From Geomonas azotofigens (GTDB lineage Bacteria; Desulfobacterota; Desulfuromonadia; Geobacterales; Geobacteraceae): a stretch of DNA of 64,000 nucleotides. The stretch covers positions 964,532-1,028,531 of the forward strand of contig NZ_JAHLME010000003.1 of NCBI RefSeq assembly GCF_018919395.1. The letters are read 5' to 3'. The position numbers and the translations under genes are program-made. Below the pieces are notes generated by a model. It made no database searches and had not been told where the DNA came from. It was given only the letters and a program-made list of their open reading frames with translations. Positions 26,318 through 35,472 of the stretch are shown piece after piece. Each line of letters opens with the position of its first letter. Position 1 is the stretch's first letter.

Positions 26318-26610
26318 ATTCAAATTACTGACTTTATTGCCTTGAACTCCGATATTAACATCGCGCAATCCCCGTTATCCGGATCCGGAGCCGTACCGGA
26401 ACCTGGTGCGGGGCCCGCGGGAGCACCCCCGGCTAGAAAGCGGTAATGATCCATTTGTAATCGCCCCGGGAACGGGTCGCCTCGCCTCCGTGAGCGGCTG
26501 AATTGCGCGCGGCGCTGGCGCGGAACGTGCAGAAGATTCTTGTTTTTTACAAGCATGCCGGGCATCACTCGTCCGGGCATGCATGCGTAACTGGTGATGG
26601 AGCCTTTGCC

Positions 26611-28755
26611 GTGAAACAGGAACTCGCGAACATGCCATTTGGGGATCTGCTGGCCGACTTGAAGGCCCTCCCTGCACTGGCGCGCTACAGCCTAACGCTC
26701 TATCGCCGGCGTAACGGCACGGTAGCGTCCGCGCAGCGTTTCGAGTCCTGTGCCACCGTGGTGGAGGATCCCCTGTGCCGGGAGGTGTCGCGTCAGTTCT
26801 TCGAGGAGAACATGGAGGTCTTCTTCGACGAGGCGACTCCTTCGGTCTGCCGCTACGGCGGAGGGTTCTTCGGCTTTCTCATCCCCTTCACCCTCTCCGG
26901 CGAGGATCTCTGCCTGGTCGGCGACGGCGTGCGCGAGGAATCCATCGACCTTTGGCAGCTGGCGTCACTGGCCCGCAACGGCGGCGATGCCTTTTCGCTG
27001 CTCCCTTACGTGGAATCGCTTGCCACGGCGAGCTACGAGGAGGTCGAGGAGGTCGCCGAGCAGGTCAGGCGCAGGATCGAGCTGTACCTGCTCCCGGCGC
27101 GCACCGAGCCCCCGGTCCCCCCCCCGGCGCATCCCCAGGACGCGCTGGGCGACGCCGCGCTGAGCGTGGTCTCACAGGCCATGGAAAGGCTGGACAAGGT
27201 GAGCACCGTCACCGCCTGCGTCGCCATCTGCTGCGAGACCATCGTCACCGCGTTCCAGCCCGCACGCATGGCGCTCGCCCTTCCCGACGCCGAGGGGAAA
27301 TCGTTCCCGGTGACCGGCGTATGGGGGCTTCCCGAGGAGCTGGGAACGCTCACCCCCGAGACGCTGCAACTGTTCGTGGCGCCGGACAAGGCGAAAAGGA
27401 CCGTGCTCTGGGACGGCAAGATGCGCGCGGCCCTGCCCGATCTTCGCGCCACCGTCTGCACCCCCTTCCCCCTCAAGGCGCAAGGCGAGCGCCTGGGCTT
27501 TCTTGCCATATTCGACACCGACGTCGCCCCCAACCAGGCGCTGCTCATCTCCATGCTGGTGGGCGCCATGGCGGGCAAGCTGGCCACCATCGACAAGGAC
27601 GCGACGCGCAGTAAGGAAAACGCCCTCTCCGAGCGCCTCATGTCGCTCACCGACACCCTGCTGCAGATCGACAGCAAGGACCTCCTCTACGAATCGATAC
27701 TGAAGATCGCCTCGGAGCTGATCGACGCGACCCAGGGATCGATCATGCTGATCGACAAGGACGGCGTCGGCATGCAGATCGTGTTCACCCTCGGGATGAC
27801 GCTCAACATCGCGCGCTGCCTGCAGCTCAAGGTCGGCAAGGGGATCGCGGGCATGGTCGCCAAGACCGGGCAGCCGCTGCTGGTCAACGACGTCGAGAAG
27901 GACAGCAGGGTCGCCATGGCCAACCGGATGCGTTTCAAGTCGAAGTCGCTGATCTGTATCCCGCTCAAGCTGAAAGAAAAGGTGATCGGGGTGCTGAACC
28001 TCTCGGACAAGAAGAACCTGCGCCCGTTCACCCACTCCGACCTGCAGCTGCTGACCTCTTTCGCGAACCTCGCCTCCCTCATGATCGAGCGCACCGAGGT
28101 GCTCGAGGAGTCGGAGCGTTTCGAGCAGCTCTCCGTCACCGATCCCCTCACCGGCCTCTACAACCGCCGCTTCCTGAAGAGCAGGCTGGAGGAGGAGCTG
28201 AACCGGAGCATGCGCCAGGGGCTGAACCTCACCGTCATCTTCATCGACCTCGATTTCTTCAAGAACTACAACGACCTCTGCGGCCACCTGGCCGGCGACG
28301 AGGCGCTCAAGCTGACCGCGGACATCATCAAGGAGTCGCTGCGCGAGATGGACATCGTCGCGCGCTACGGCGGCGAGGAGTTCTGCGCCGTATTGCCGGG
28401 CACCTCCAAGGCCGAGGCGATGATCGTGGCGGAGCGGATTCGCTGCGAGATCGAGAACAAGCGCTTCCCCGGCGCGAGCGACATCCCGCTCAGAAGGCTC
28501 ACCGCGAGCCTCGGCATCGCCTCCTTCCCCGAGGACGGCAGAACATTCAACGATCTGGTGCACGCCTCGGACGTCGCGCTCTACGAGGCCAAGGCGCGCG
28601 GCCGCAACCGCATCGTCGCTGCGCGCACCTCCGCCGACCGTGGCGAGGCGGTGCACGAGCTGTCCGACCAGCGTCCCGCGCAGACGCAAAGCAACCTCGC
28701 CAAGACCCTGGATTTCAACACCTATCTCGAGGCTTCGCTGCAGTCCAAGGGGTAA
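26611..28755 (+). CDS. GAF-GGDEF diguanylate cyclase with PocR-like sensory domain
   Basis: 714 residues if the GTG at 26611 is used; it has GGAG eight bases upstream. An ATG at 26632 is an alternative. The N-terminal domain (about 10-170; PLCREVSRQFF, CRYGGGFFGFLIPFTLSGEDLCLVGDGV) looks like a PocR-type ligand domain. One or two GAF domains occupy about 190-530. The GGDEF domain (about 545-690) has GGEEF preceded by the RxxD inhibitory site REMD at the correct five-residue distance, so it should make c-di-GMP with product inhibition. No membrane segment is seen. It is next to a PilZ protein and an HD-GYP phosphodiesterase. Confidence 0.9.
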   Translation: MKQELANMPFGDLLADLKALPALARYSLTLYRRRNGTVASAQRFESCATVVEDPLCREVSRQFFEENMEVFFDEATPSVCRYGGGFFGFLIPFTLSGEDLCLVGDGVREESIDLWQLASLARNGGDAFSLLPYVESLATASYEEVEEVAEQVRRRIELYLLPARTEPPVPPPAHPQDALGDAALSVVSQAMERLDKVSTVTACVAICCETIVTAFQPARMALALPDAEGKSFPVTGVWGLPEELGTLTPETLQLFVAPDKAKRTVLWDGKMRAALPDLRATVCTPFPLKAQGERLGFLAIFDTDVAPNQALLISMLVGAMAGKLATIDKDATRSKENALSERLMSLTDTLLQIDSKDLLYESILKIASELIDATQGSIMLIDKDGVGMQIVFTLGMTLNIARCLQLKVGKGIAGMVAKTGQPLLVNDVEKDSRVAMANRMRFKSKSLICIPLKLKEKVIGVLNLSDKKNLRPFTHSDLQLLTSFANLASLMIERTEVLEESERFEQLSVTDPLTGLYNRRFLKSRLEEELNRSMRQGLNLTVIFIDLDFFKNYNDLCGHLAGDEALKLTADIIKESLREMDIVARYGGEEFCAVLPGTSKAEAMIVAERIRCEIENKRFPGASDIPLRRLTASLGIASFPEDGRTFNDLVHASDVALYEAKARGRNRIVAARTSADRGEAVHELSDQRPAQTQSNLAKTLDFNTYLEASLQSKG

Positions 28756-28817
28756 GGCCGGCACGGCTTTCCCCTTTTCTCCCTCACGACCTCTCCCGTC
28801 CGCACATTCCATTGATT

Positions 28818-28841
28818 AACCGCGTGATTTTTTTATCACGA
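28818..28841. repeat. inverted repeat upstream of the PilZ gene
   Basis: CGTGAT and ATCACG flank a T-rich centre in the 244-base spacer after the GGDEF gene. It could be a weak terminator or an operator. Nothing else is recognised in this spacer. Confidence 0.3.
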
Positions 28842-28999
28842 CACATCGTTTTATAGTGAAAAACCTGACGAATCATGCTAATAATCCCTACGCATAATGG
28901 ATGGAAGCCCTGCATCCCTTTGAGAAGCGTTGGCAGATAGCTAGTTCGCCGTACCGCCATAGTTTCTCCTGTCGTCACCATGCGGCCATGAGGTAGTGG

Positions 29000-31087
29000 A
29001 TGAAAGACGCCAGCAAGATTTTACAATTTGCCCGGCCCGACACTGTAATAGAATTTTCTCCCGGCACCGAAAAGGAGGTCGGGCTCAATAAGCTGATCAA
29101 CAAACTTAACTTCATCAACTTCCAAGAAGAATCCATCCTTGTCAATTTCAGGCACACGAAATACCCTCGCACGGTAACACTCGAAGCAGCCCCCCTCCCC
29201 TGTCTCAACAACAAGCTTGAATGCCGCTGGGTTTCCGTCGACTCCATCAACACGGCGACCAACGGCTGCTCCTTCGACAACATCTTCGTGGTCAGCGGCC
29301 ACCGCATGATCACCGCCACCCCGGAACTGATCAGCATCAGCGACGAGGGGGCCGTCTTCCTGCTCCCGGAGAAGTGCATCGAGGTGAACTACCGTAAATC
29401 CCGGCGCCATCCCTGCCAGGGGGTGTCGGCGGAACTGTTCCAGAACGGCGCCCGGTTCCAGGGAACGCTCATCGATTTCAGCGCCGTCTCCTTCAGGGTC
29501 GAGATCCAGGGGGACGGCAGCCGCACCTTCAACTGGATCAACTCCGACGCGCCGGTGCAGGTAGTCTTCAGCGGCGACGGCACCACCCTGTATTCCGCCG
29601 AATGCCGCATCACCTCGCAGACCCTCGGTCACCGGGACCGGATCTACCTGCTCGAGCCCCTGCAGGCCAGCATGCAGCGCTTCAAGGCGAAGGAGATCCG
29701 CAGCTGCCGGCACGAGCTGCTCCCCCTGCCCAACGCGGTGTTCAGGCACCCCTTCAGCCAGAAAAGCGTCGACCTCAAGGTGCTCGACATCTCCGGGTCC
29801 GGTTTCTCCGTCTGCGAGGACGCCGAATCGAGCGTGCTCATGCCGGGCATGATCCTGCCCGAGCTCGAGCTGCGCATCGGCAACAGCTTCTCCACCAAGT
29901 GCTCCGCCCAGGTCGTCTACCGCGACGACGCCTCCAAGCAGGAGAAGGCGCCCGTGGTGAAGTGCGGCCTGTGCTTTCTGGACATGGACATCCGGGACCA
30001 CGTCAGCCTGCTGTCGCTTTTGTACCTCGCCAAGAACCGGCATTCCTACGTGAGCACCCAGGTGGACCTGGACGACCTGTGGCAGTTCTTCTTCGACACC
30101 GGCTTCATCTACCCCGAGAAGTACCACTTCGTGCAGCTCAACAAGGCCCACCTCAAGGAGACCTACCGAAGGCTCTACACGGAGAATCCCGGCATCGCCC
30201 GCCACTTCATCTACCAGGAGCACGGCAATATCCTGGGACACCTGGCCATGCTGCGCTTTTACCAGGGGACCTGGCTGGTGCACCACCACGCCGCCAACAA
30301 GTCGGAATCCAACTTCGCCGGCATGACCGTGCTCGACCACCTCTGCAACTCGATCAACGACACCTACAACCTCAGGTCGTCCCACATGGATTACCTGATC
30401 TGCTACTACAAGCCCGAGAACAAGTTCCCCAACCGGATCTTCGGCGGCTTCCTGAAGACGGTCGAGGAGAAAAAGAACTGCTCCACCGACACCTTCGTCT
30501 ACTTCCACTACCAGCGCACCTACTCGAACGACTGGAACTTCGCCGGCCCCTGGGGGCTCACCCGCACCACCAGGGAGGACCTCCTCGAACTCGAGGCCTT
30601 CTACGAGCAGCACTCCGGCGGCCTGATGCTGAACGCGCTGGACCTGGAACCGGGGATGACCGAGTGCGACGAACTGGCGCAGGACTACCGCCAGGCGGGT
30701 TTCTCGCTGCAGCGCCACCTCTACACCCTTAAGCGCAACGGTGCGGTCAAGGCGGTGATCATGATCAACGTCTCCGACGTCGGCCTGAACCTTTCCGACC
30801 TCACCAACTGCATCAAGGTCTTCGTGCTGGACCAGGAGCAGTTCCCCAAGGACATCCTGCTCATCGCGCTCTCAATCATCACGCACAAGTACCAGCAAAA
30901 CGACATACCGGTGATGGTTTACCCGGAAAGCTACGCCGAGGCCACCAACCTCTCCTTCGAGAGGAAGTACATACTCTGGGCCTTCAACGCACAGACGCAA
31001 ACCTCCAACTTCATCAAGTACTTAGGCGACCTCCATACCCGGGGCAAAGACAAACGGGCGCAAAGAGCAGCGACCCAGGGTACCTAG
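29000..31087 (+). CDS. tandem PilZ-domain protein with C-terminal acyltransferase-like region
   Basis: 695 residues, no signal peptide. Two PilZ-like domains are visible: YRKSRRHPC with LIDFSAVSFRVE (about 130-230), and RSCRHELLPLP with VLDISGSGFSV (about 235-345). The second has the better RxxxR and D-x-S-x-x-G signature for c-di-GMP. The region 360-680 resembles GNAT or FeeM-type N-acyltransferases (YQEHGNILGHLAMLRFYQGTWLVHHHA), an assignment based on pattern only. An HD-GYP phosphodiesterase gene follows after 9 bases, so the receptor and a c-di-GMP-degrading enzyme are co-expressed. The substrate is unknown. Confidence 0.8.
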   Translation: MKDASKILQFARPDTVIEFSPGTEKEVGLNKLINKLNFINFQEESILVNFRHTKYPRTVTLEAAPLPCLNNKLECRWVSVDSINTATNGCSFDNIFVVSGHRMITATPELISISDEGAVFLLPEKCIEVNYRKSRRHPCQGVSAELFQNGARFQGTLIDFSAVSFRVEIQGDGSRTFNWINSDAPVQVVFSGDGTTLYSAECRITSQTLGHRDRIYLLEPLQASMQRFKAKEIRSCRHELLPLPNAVFRHPFSQKSVDLKVLDISGSGFSVCEDAESSVLMPGMILPELELRIGNSFSTKCSAQVVYRDDASKQEKAPVVKCGLCFLDMDIRDHVSLLSLLYLAKNRHSYVSTQVDLDDLWQFFFDTGFIYPEKYHFVQLNKAHLKETYRRLYTENPGIARHFIYQEHGNILGHLAMLRFYQGTWLVHHHAANKSESNFAGMTVLDHLCNSINDTYNLRSSHMDYLICYYKPENKFPNRIFGGFLKTVEEKKNCSTDTFVYFHYQRTYSNDWNFAGPWGLTRTTREDLLELEAFYEQHSGGLMLNALDLEPGMTECDELAQDYRQAGFSLQRHLYTLKRNGAVKAVIMINVSDVGLNLSDLTNCIKVFVLDQEQFPKDILLIALSIITHKYQQNDIPVMVYPESYAEATNLSFERKYILWAFNAQTQTSNFIKYLGDLHTRGKDKRAQRAATQGT

Positions 31088-31096
31088 GGAACAGTG

Positions 31097-33028
31097 ATGA
31101 GCACACCACTTTACAACAGCAGCATTATCGACATCTACATCAGGCTGATCAGGAGCAAGTACAACTTCGTCAACGTCGGCGAGTTGCTGAGCTACGCCCA
31201 GATGACACCGCTGGAGGTGGCTGACCAGGGGCACTGGTTCACCCAGGAACAGGTCAACCTCTTCTACGAGCGGCTGCTCAAACTGACCGGCAACGAAAAC
31301 ATCGCACGCGAGGCCGGCCGTTACGCGGCGTCCCCCGAAGCCATGGGGATTCTCAGGCAGTACTTCCTCGGACTGGTGGGACCCTCGCGCGCCTACAGCC
31401 TGATCGGCGACACCGTCAACAACAACTTCGTCAGGTCCTCGGTCTACACCTCCAAGCGACTCAGCGCCAACAGCTACGAAATCACGGTCACCCCCAGGCC
31501 CGGCTGCCAGGAGGAACTGTTTCAGTGCCAGAACCGGATGGGGTTCTTCGAGGCCATCGCCAACCTGTTCCAACCCAAGCTGCCGCGCATCGAGCACCCC
31601 CAGTGCATGTTCAACGGCGACCCGGTGTGCCGCTACATCGTCACCTGGGAGCAGACCAGCACCGGATTCTGGCACTTCACCCGGAACTACGCCGCCATCG
31701 CCATCTTCATCCTCATCGCCTTTTGCTACCAGGCGAACCAGATGAACACCATCTACCTGCTTGCCCCCTGGGCGCTCACCCTGCTCCTGGTCATCAAGAT
31801 CTGTTCGCTGCGCAGCGAGAAGGACGCCCTGCTCACCAGCCAGAAGAGCCTCAAGGACTTGACCGACAACCTGTTCAAGCGGATGGAGATCAACTACAAC
31901 AACGCGCTGGTAACCAACGAGATCGGGCAGGCGCTCAGCAGGCAGACCGAAGTCCACGACATCCTCTCCAACGTGATCCAGATCCTGGAGAAGCGACTCG
32001 ACTACAGCCGCGGCCTGATCCTGCTCAGCAATCCCGAGAAGTCGCGGCTGGTGTTCCAGGCCGGCTTCGGGTACCAGGACGAGCAACTGGCCTTTTTGGG
32101 CAAGACCACCTTCCACCTGGACCGCCCCGACTCCAAGGGGGTGTTCGTGATCTCCTTCCGCGAGCAGCGCCCCTTCCTGGTCGCGGACGTGAAGGATATC
32201 GAGGGGAACCTCTCCGGCAAGAGCCAGAACTTCGCCAAGCAGCTCCTGTCACAGACCTTCATCTGCTGCCCGATCATCTGCGAGGGGGAATCGCTCGGGA
32301 TCATCGCCGTCGACAACCTGAAGTCGAAACGCCCCCTGGTGCAAAGCGACGTCTCCCTGCTGATGGGGATCGCGCCGGTCATCGGCATCAGCCTGCGCAA
32401 CGCCAAGCTGCACGAGGCGAAATCGAACCAGTTCAGCTCCTTCCTGAAGGTCATGGCCGCCTCGATCGACGCCAGGGACCCGCTCACCGCCGGCCACTCC
32501 GAGAAGGTCACCGAGTACTCCGACGAGATCTGCGAGGAGCTCGGTCTACCGCGCCCGGAACGGGAGATGATCAGGGTCGCTGCGCTTTTGCACGACTACG
32601 GCAAGATCGGGGTCCCCGACGCCATCCTCAAGAAAAACGGCAGGCTGTCCGACATGGAGTACGAGATCGTCAAGACGCACTGTCACAAGACCCGGGACAT
32701 CCTGGAGCAGGTCAATTTCGAGGGGATCTACCGGGAGGTTCCGGAGATCGCCGGCGCGCACCACGAGAAGATCGACGGCACCGGCTATCCGAAGGGACTG
32801 AAGGGGAAGGACATCCCGCTGGGGGCGAAGATCATCGCCGTGGCGGATTTCTACGAGGCGGTCACCTCGCAGCGCCACTACCGCGCCCCGATGCGGGTCG
32901 AGGAGGCGTTCCGGCTCCTCAGGGAAGGCGCGGGGAGCCATTTCGACAGGAACATCGTCGAGGCGCTGATCACCTGCCGTCTGCGGGCCACCGAGGAGAA
33001 CGAGGCCGAAGCGGTCCAGGAAGCCTAG
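31097..33028 (+). CDS. HD-GYP cyclic-di-GMP phosphodiesterase with V4R-like and GAF domains
   Basis: 643 residues from ATG 31097 (a GTG three bases earlier is also in frame). The V4R-like module (about 1-190) ends in EHPQCMFNGDPVCRYIVTW and matches the module of the kinase at 24090-26174, including EAGRYAASPE. Two hydrophobic segments (about 195-235), a GAF domain (about 270-445) and an HD-GYP domain follow, with LLHDYGKIGVPD and HHEKIDGTGYPKGL. HD-GYP enzymes hydrolyse c-di-GMP to pGpG or GMP at a metal centre. The stop codon shares CTAG with the convergent methyltransferase gene. Confidence 0.9.
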   Translation: MSTPLYNSSIIDIYIRLIRSKYNFVNVGELLSYAQMTPLEVADQGHWFTQEQVNLFYERLLKLTGNENIAREAGRYAASPEAMGILRQYFLGLVGPSRAYSLIGDTVNNNFVRSSVYTSKRLSANSYEITVTPRPGCQEELFQCQNRMGFFEAIANLFQPKLPRIEHPQCMFNGDPVCRYIVTWEQTSTGFWHFTRNYAAIAIFILIAFCYQANQMNTIYLLAPWALTLLLVIKICSLRSEKDALLTSQKSLKDLTDNLFKRMEINYNNALVTNEIGQALSRQTEVHDILSNVIQILEKRLDYSRGLILLSNPEKSRLVFQAGFGYQDEQLAFLGKTTFHLDRPDSKGVFVISFREQRPFLVADVKDIEGNLSGKSQNFAKQLLSQTFICCPIICEGESLGIIAVDNLKSKRPLVQSDVSLLMGIAPVIGISLRNAKLHEAKSNQFSSFLKVMAASIDARDPLTAGHSEKVTEYSDEICEELGLPRPEREMIRVAALLHDYGKIGVPDAILKKNGRLSDMEYEIVKTHCHKTRDILEQVNFEGIYREVPEIAGAHHEKIDGTGYPKGLKGKDIPLGAKIIAVADFYEAVTSQRHYRAPMRVEEAFRLLREGAGSHFDRNIVEALITCRLRATEENEAEAVQEA

Positions 33029-33834
33029 GGCTTGCGGCCACGGCAGGAGATGATGGGCGTGTAGGTGAAACGGCGGGGATTGGTGAAAAAGGCGCGGAAC
33101 TCGCTCAGGAACTCCTCGTACCCCCCTTCGTATTCGTCGAAGCCGTAGCCTGACCTCTTGGCAGCGACCTCGACCTTTTTGGTCCAGTTGAACTCGTCCA
33201 CAGCTCTGAGCTCGCCAAAGATCTGGTGGTGCGCCTCCACCTTCACATCGATGTCCTGGAAGCCGAGATCGTAGAGGAAGGAATACAGCTTCCTCCCCAC
33301 GTAGGGGTCGAAGTCGTCGTTCTCCTCCAGGCTCTTGATAGTGGCGGCGACGGCGCGCTCCATCCGCTCGGACTGGCCGTAGTGGCTGAGGCAGTTGTGG
33401 TCGAGGTCGATGAGGCAGAGGATCCCGCCCGGCTTCAGCGCGGCGGAGATGTTGCGCACCAGCTCGAAGCAGTTGGAAAGGTGATACTCGAGGACGAAGC
33501 GGCACCAGGCGAAATCGAACTGCCCCAGCCCGGTGAGCGGCTGGTACAGGTCGCAGCGCTCGAAGCTCACCGTGTCGGAACCGTAATGCTCGCGGGCGTA
33601 GGCGAGCCGCTGCTCGGAAAGGTCGACACCCACGGCCCTTCCCCCCGGCTGCACCAGTTCCCCGAGCATGCCGGTCGTTTTGCCGGGGCCGCAGCCGATA
33701 TCGATGACGCTCATGCCGGGCGCGAGACCTGCCCAGCGCGCCTGTTTCTCGGTCACCGCGTTGTCTGTCTTCATTTCAAGCCGGAGGGATTCCTCGGCGT
33801 GTTCCATCAGGTACGGTCGTTCCATATGCATCAA
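33025..33834 (-). CDS. class I SAM-dependent methyltransferase
   Basis: 269 residues. VIDIGCGPGKTTGML (about 43-57) is a standard SAM-binding motif I, and VGVDLSEQRL and FAWCRFVLEYHL follow in the expected order. It resembles small-molecule methyltransferases of the UbiE/BioC class, but the C-terminal third (HHQIFGELRAVDEFNW, FRAFFTNPRRFTYTP) is distinctive and I cannot give a substrate. The gene runs convergent to the HD-GYP gene. Several closely spaced ATGs (33834, 33825, 33807) make the exact start uncertain. Confidence 0.82.
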   Translation of the reverse strand: MMHMERPYLMEHAEESLRLEMKTDNAVTEKQARWAGLAPGMSVIDIGCGPGKTTGMLGELVQPGGRAVGVDLSEQRLAYAREHYGSDTVSFERCDLYQPLTGLGQFDFAWCRFVLEYHLSNCFELVRNISAALKPGGILCLIDLDHNCLSHYGQSERMERAVAATIKSLEENDDFDPYVGRKLYSFLYDLGFQDIDVKVEAHHQIFGELRAVDEFNWTKKVEVAAKRSGYGFDEYEGGYEEFLSEFRAFFTNPRRFTYTPIISCRGRKP

Positions 33835-33987
33835 CTGCTCCCGTTAACCGATCTAAATTATTCGGTTTTTTAGCACGAATGGTATGACGTAGTCAATCAC
33901 GACAGCCATGTTACCCGTTGGCATGCCGGTTCGTCAACGTCGCAGAGTGCACGGGCCAAAATCCGACTACATATTTCAGGAGGAATC

Positions 33988-35262
33988 ATGAACTACAGGA
34001 AGAGCCTGATCGCTGGGCTGCTGGCCTCGGCGGTCTCGCTGGCCGGAGGGTTTTCGTCCTCGGCGCACGCCGCCGGCTACGCCGTCTTCACCCATGGCGC
34101 CAGCGCCCTTGGCCAGGGCAACGCCGTGACCGCCCACACCAGCGACGCCAGCACCATCTTTTACAACCCGGCCCTGATGAACAAGCTCGACGGGACGCAA
34201 CTGATGGTCGGCACCACCGCGATCTTCTCCTCCCGTGAATACTCGAGCTCCATCGGCGGCAACCCCGCGTCCAACGATTCGGTGTTCTTCCCGAGCCACC
34301 TCTACGTCACCCACAAGTTCAACGACCAGGTCAGCGCCGGCCTCGGCATCTTCAACCCGTTCGGCCTGGGCACCAAGTGGAACGACAACTGGGACGGCCG
34401 CTACATCGCCACCAGGTCCAACCTGAAGACCTTCGACATCAACCCGGTACTCTCCTACCGCGTGCTTCCCTCGCTGACGCTCGCGGCCGGGGTGGACGTG
34501 GTGCTGCTCGACGCCACGCTGCAGAGAAAGATCCCCTCCGCAGCGCTCACCCCCCTGCTCGGGTACGCCCCGGGCACCGACATCAACCAGAAGTTCAAGG
34601 GGGACGGCACCGGCGTCGGCTACAACGTGGCGGCGGCCTGGGAACCGTGCGAGCACCTCACCGTCGGCGCCTCCTATCGCAGCCAGGTCTACGTCGACGT
34701 CTCCGGAAACGCCGCTTTCGCCAGCCCCACCCCGCTGGTGCCGCCGGTCACCGTCCTGAACAGCGGTGGCAAGACCGATCTCACCCTGCCGCCGCAGTTC
34801 ACCGCGGGTGTCGCCTTCAAGGGGATCGACAAGCTCACCGTGGAAGCCGGGGTGCGCTGGGAGGGGTGGTCCAAGTTCAAGAACCTGGACATCCGCCTGG
34901 ACAACGGCAGCCAGTCGTTCACCCCGAGGGACTGGAAGGACTCCTGGGGGCTCAACCTGGGGGGAAGGTACCAGGTCGATCCCAGGGTTGCCCTGCTGGC
35001 CGGTTACGTCTACGGCGGCAGCGCGGTCCCCAACAGCACCTTCGACCCCTCCATTCCCGACGCCAAGACCCATGTCTTCTGCGTCGGCACCGACCTCGAC
35101 CTGAAACCGTTCACCGTCGCCGTCGCCTACGGCTACCAGTACTACGAGAACAGGGACAAGAACAACGCGATCAACTTCGCCGGCATCCCGGCCACCTCGG
35201 CCAACGGCACGTACCAGAGTGACGCGCACCTGGTCGCCCTGTCGCTAGGCTACAAGTTCTAG
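33988..35262 (+). CDS. OmpP1/FadL/TodX family outer-membrane porin
   Basis: 424 residues with a Sec signal peptide (about 1-29, cleaved near AHA-AGY). The mature N terminus GYAVFTHGASALGQGNAVTAHTSDASTIFYNPA is the FadL plug signature, and alternating beta strands end in LVALSLGYKF with the terminal phenylalanine of outer-membrane barrels. Such porins admit long-chain fatty acids or aromatic hydrocarbons; in Geobacterales they often accompany aromatic degradation. The neighbours do not name a substrate. CAGGAGG precedes ATG, and a strong terminator follows. Confidence 0.92.
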   Translation: MNYRKSLIAGLLASAVSLAGGFSSSAHAAGYAVFTHGASALGQGNAVTAHTSDASTIFYNPALMNKLDGTQLMVGTTAIFSSREYSSSIGGNPASNDSVFFPSHLYVTHKFNDQVSAGLGIFNPFGLGTKWNDNWDGRYIATRSNLKTFDINPVLSYRVLPSLTLAAGVDVVLLDATLQRKIPSAALTPLLGYAPGTDINQKFKGDGTGVGYNVAAAWEPCEHLTVGASYRSQVYVDVSGNAAFASPTPLVPPVTVLNSGGKTDLTLPPQFTAGVAFKGIDKLTVEAGVRWEGWSKFKNLDIRLDNGSQSFTPRDWKDSWGLNLGGRYQVDPRVALLAGYVYGGSAVPNSTFDPSIPDAKTHVFCVGTDLDLKPFTVAVAYGYQYYENRDKNNAINFAGIPATSANGTYQSDAHLVALSLGYKF

Positions 35263-35287
35263 CGCGTCAACAGGCATAATCGATACA

Positions 35288-35322
35288 AAAAAGGCCTCAC
35301 CCTGATCGGGAGAGGCCTTTTT
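35288..35322 (+). terminator. intrinsic terminator of the FadL-type gene
   Basis: AAAAAGGCCTC / GAGGCCTTTTT form an 11-bp stem ending in a T run, about 25 bases after the stop codon. Confidence 0.92.
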
Positions 35323-35337
35323 GTTTATTGATGATCA

Positions 35338-35430
35338 CCTCGCCCTTCGGCAGAGGGTAACCGGCATCGGCAGTTTAGGGCATTCCCCCTCGCCCTTTGG
35401 GAGAGGGTGGCCGAAGGCCGGGTGAGGGCT
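35338..35430. repeat. CCCTCTCCC-type intergenic repeats (two decayed copies)
   Basis: CCTCGCCCTTCGGCAGAGGG (from 35338) and CCCCCTCGCCCTTTGGGAGAGGGTGGCCGAAGG with GGGTGAGGGC (to 35430) are palindromic and lie between convergent genes. Confidence 0.55.
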
Positions 35431-35472
35431 CCGGCAGTTCCGCCTCCCTTCCCGGCGTACCCGTCACCACAT

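Noticed and set aside
26175..26610. c-di-GMP (GEMM) riboswitch upstream of the GGDEF gene, also looked for before the receptors and the PilZ gene
   Set aside because: I could not find the conserved core sequences or the paired helices of either GEMM class in any of these spacers.
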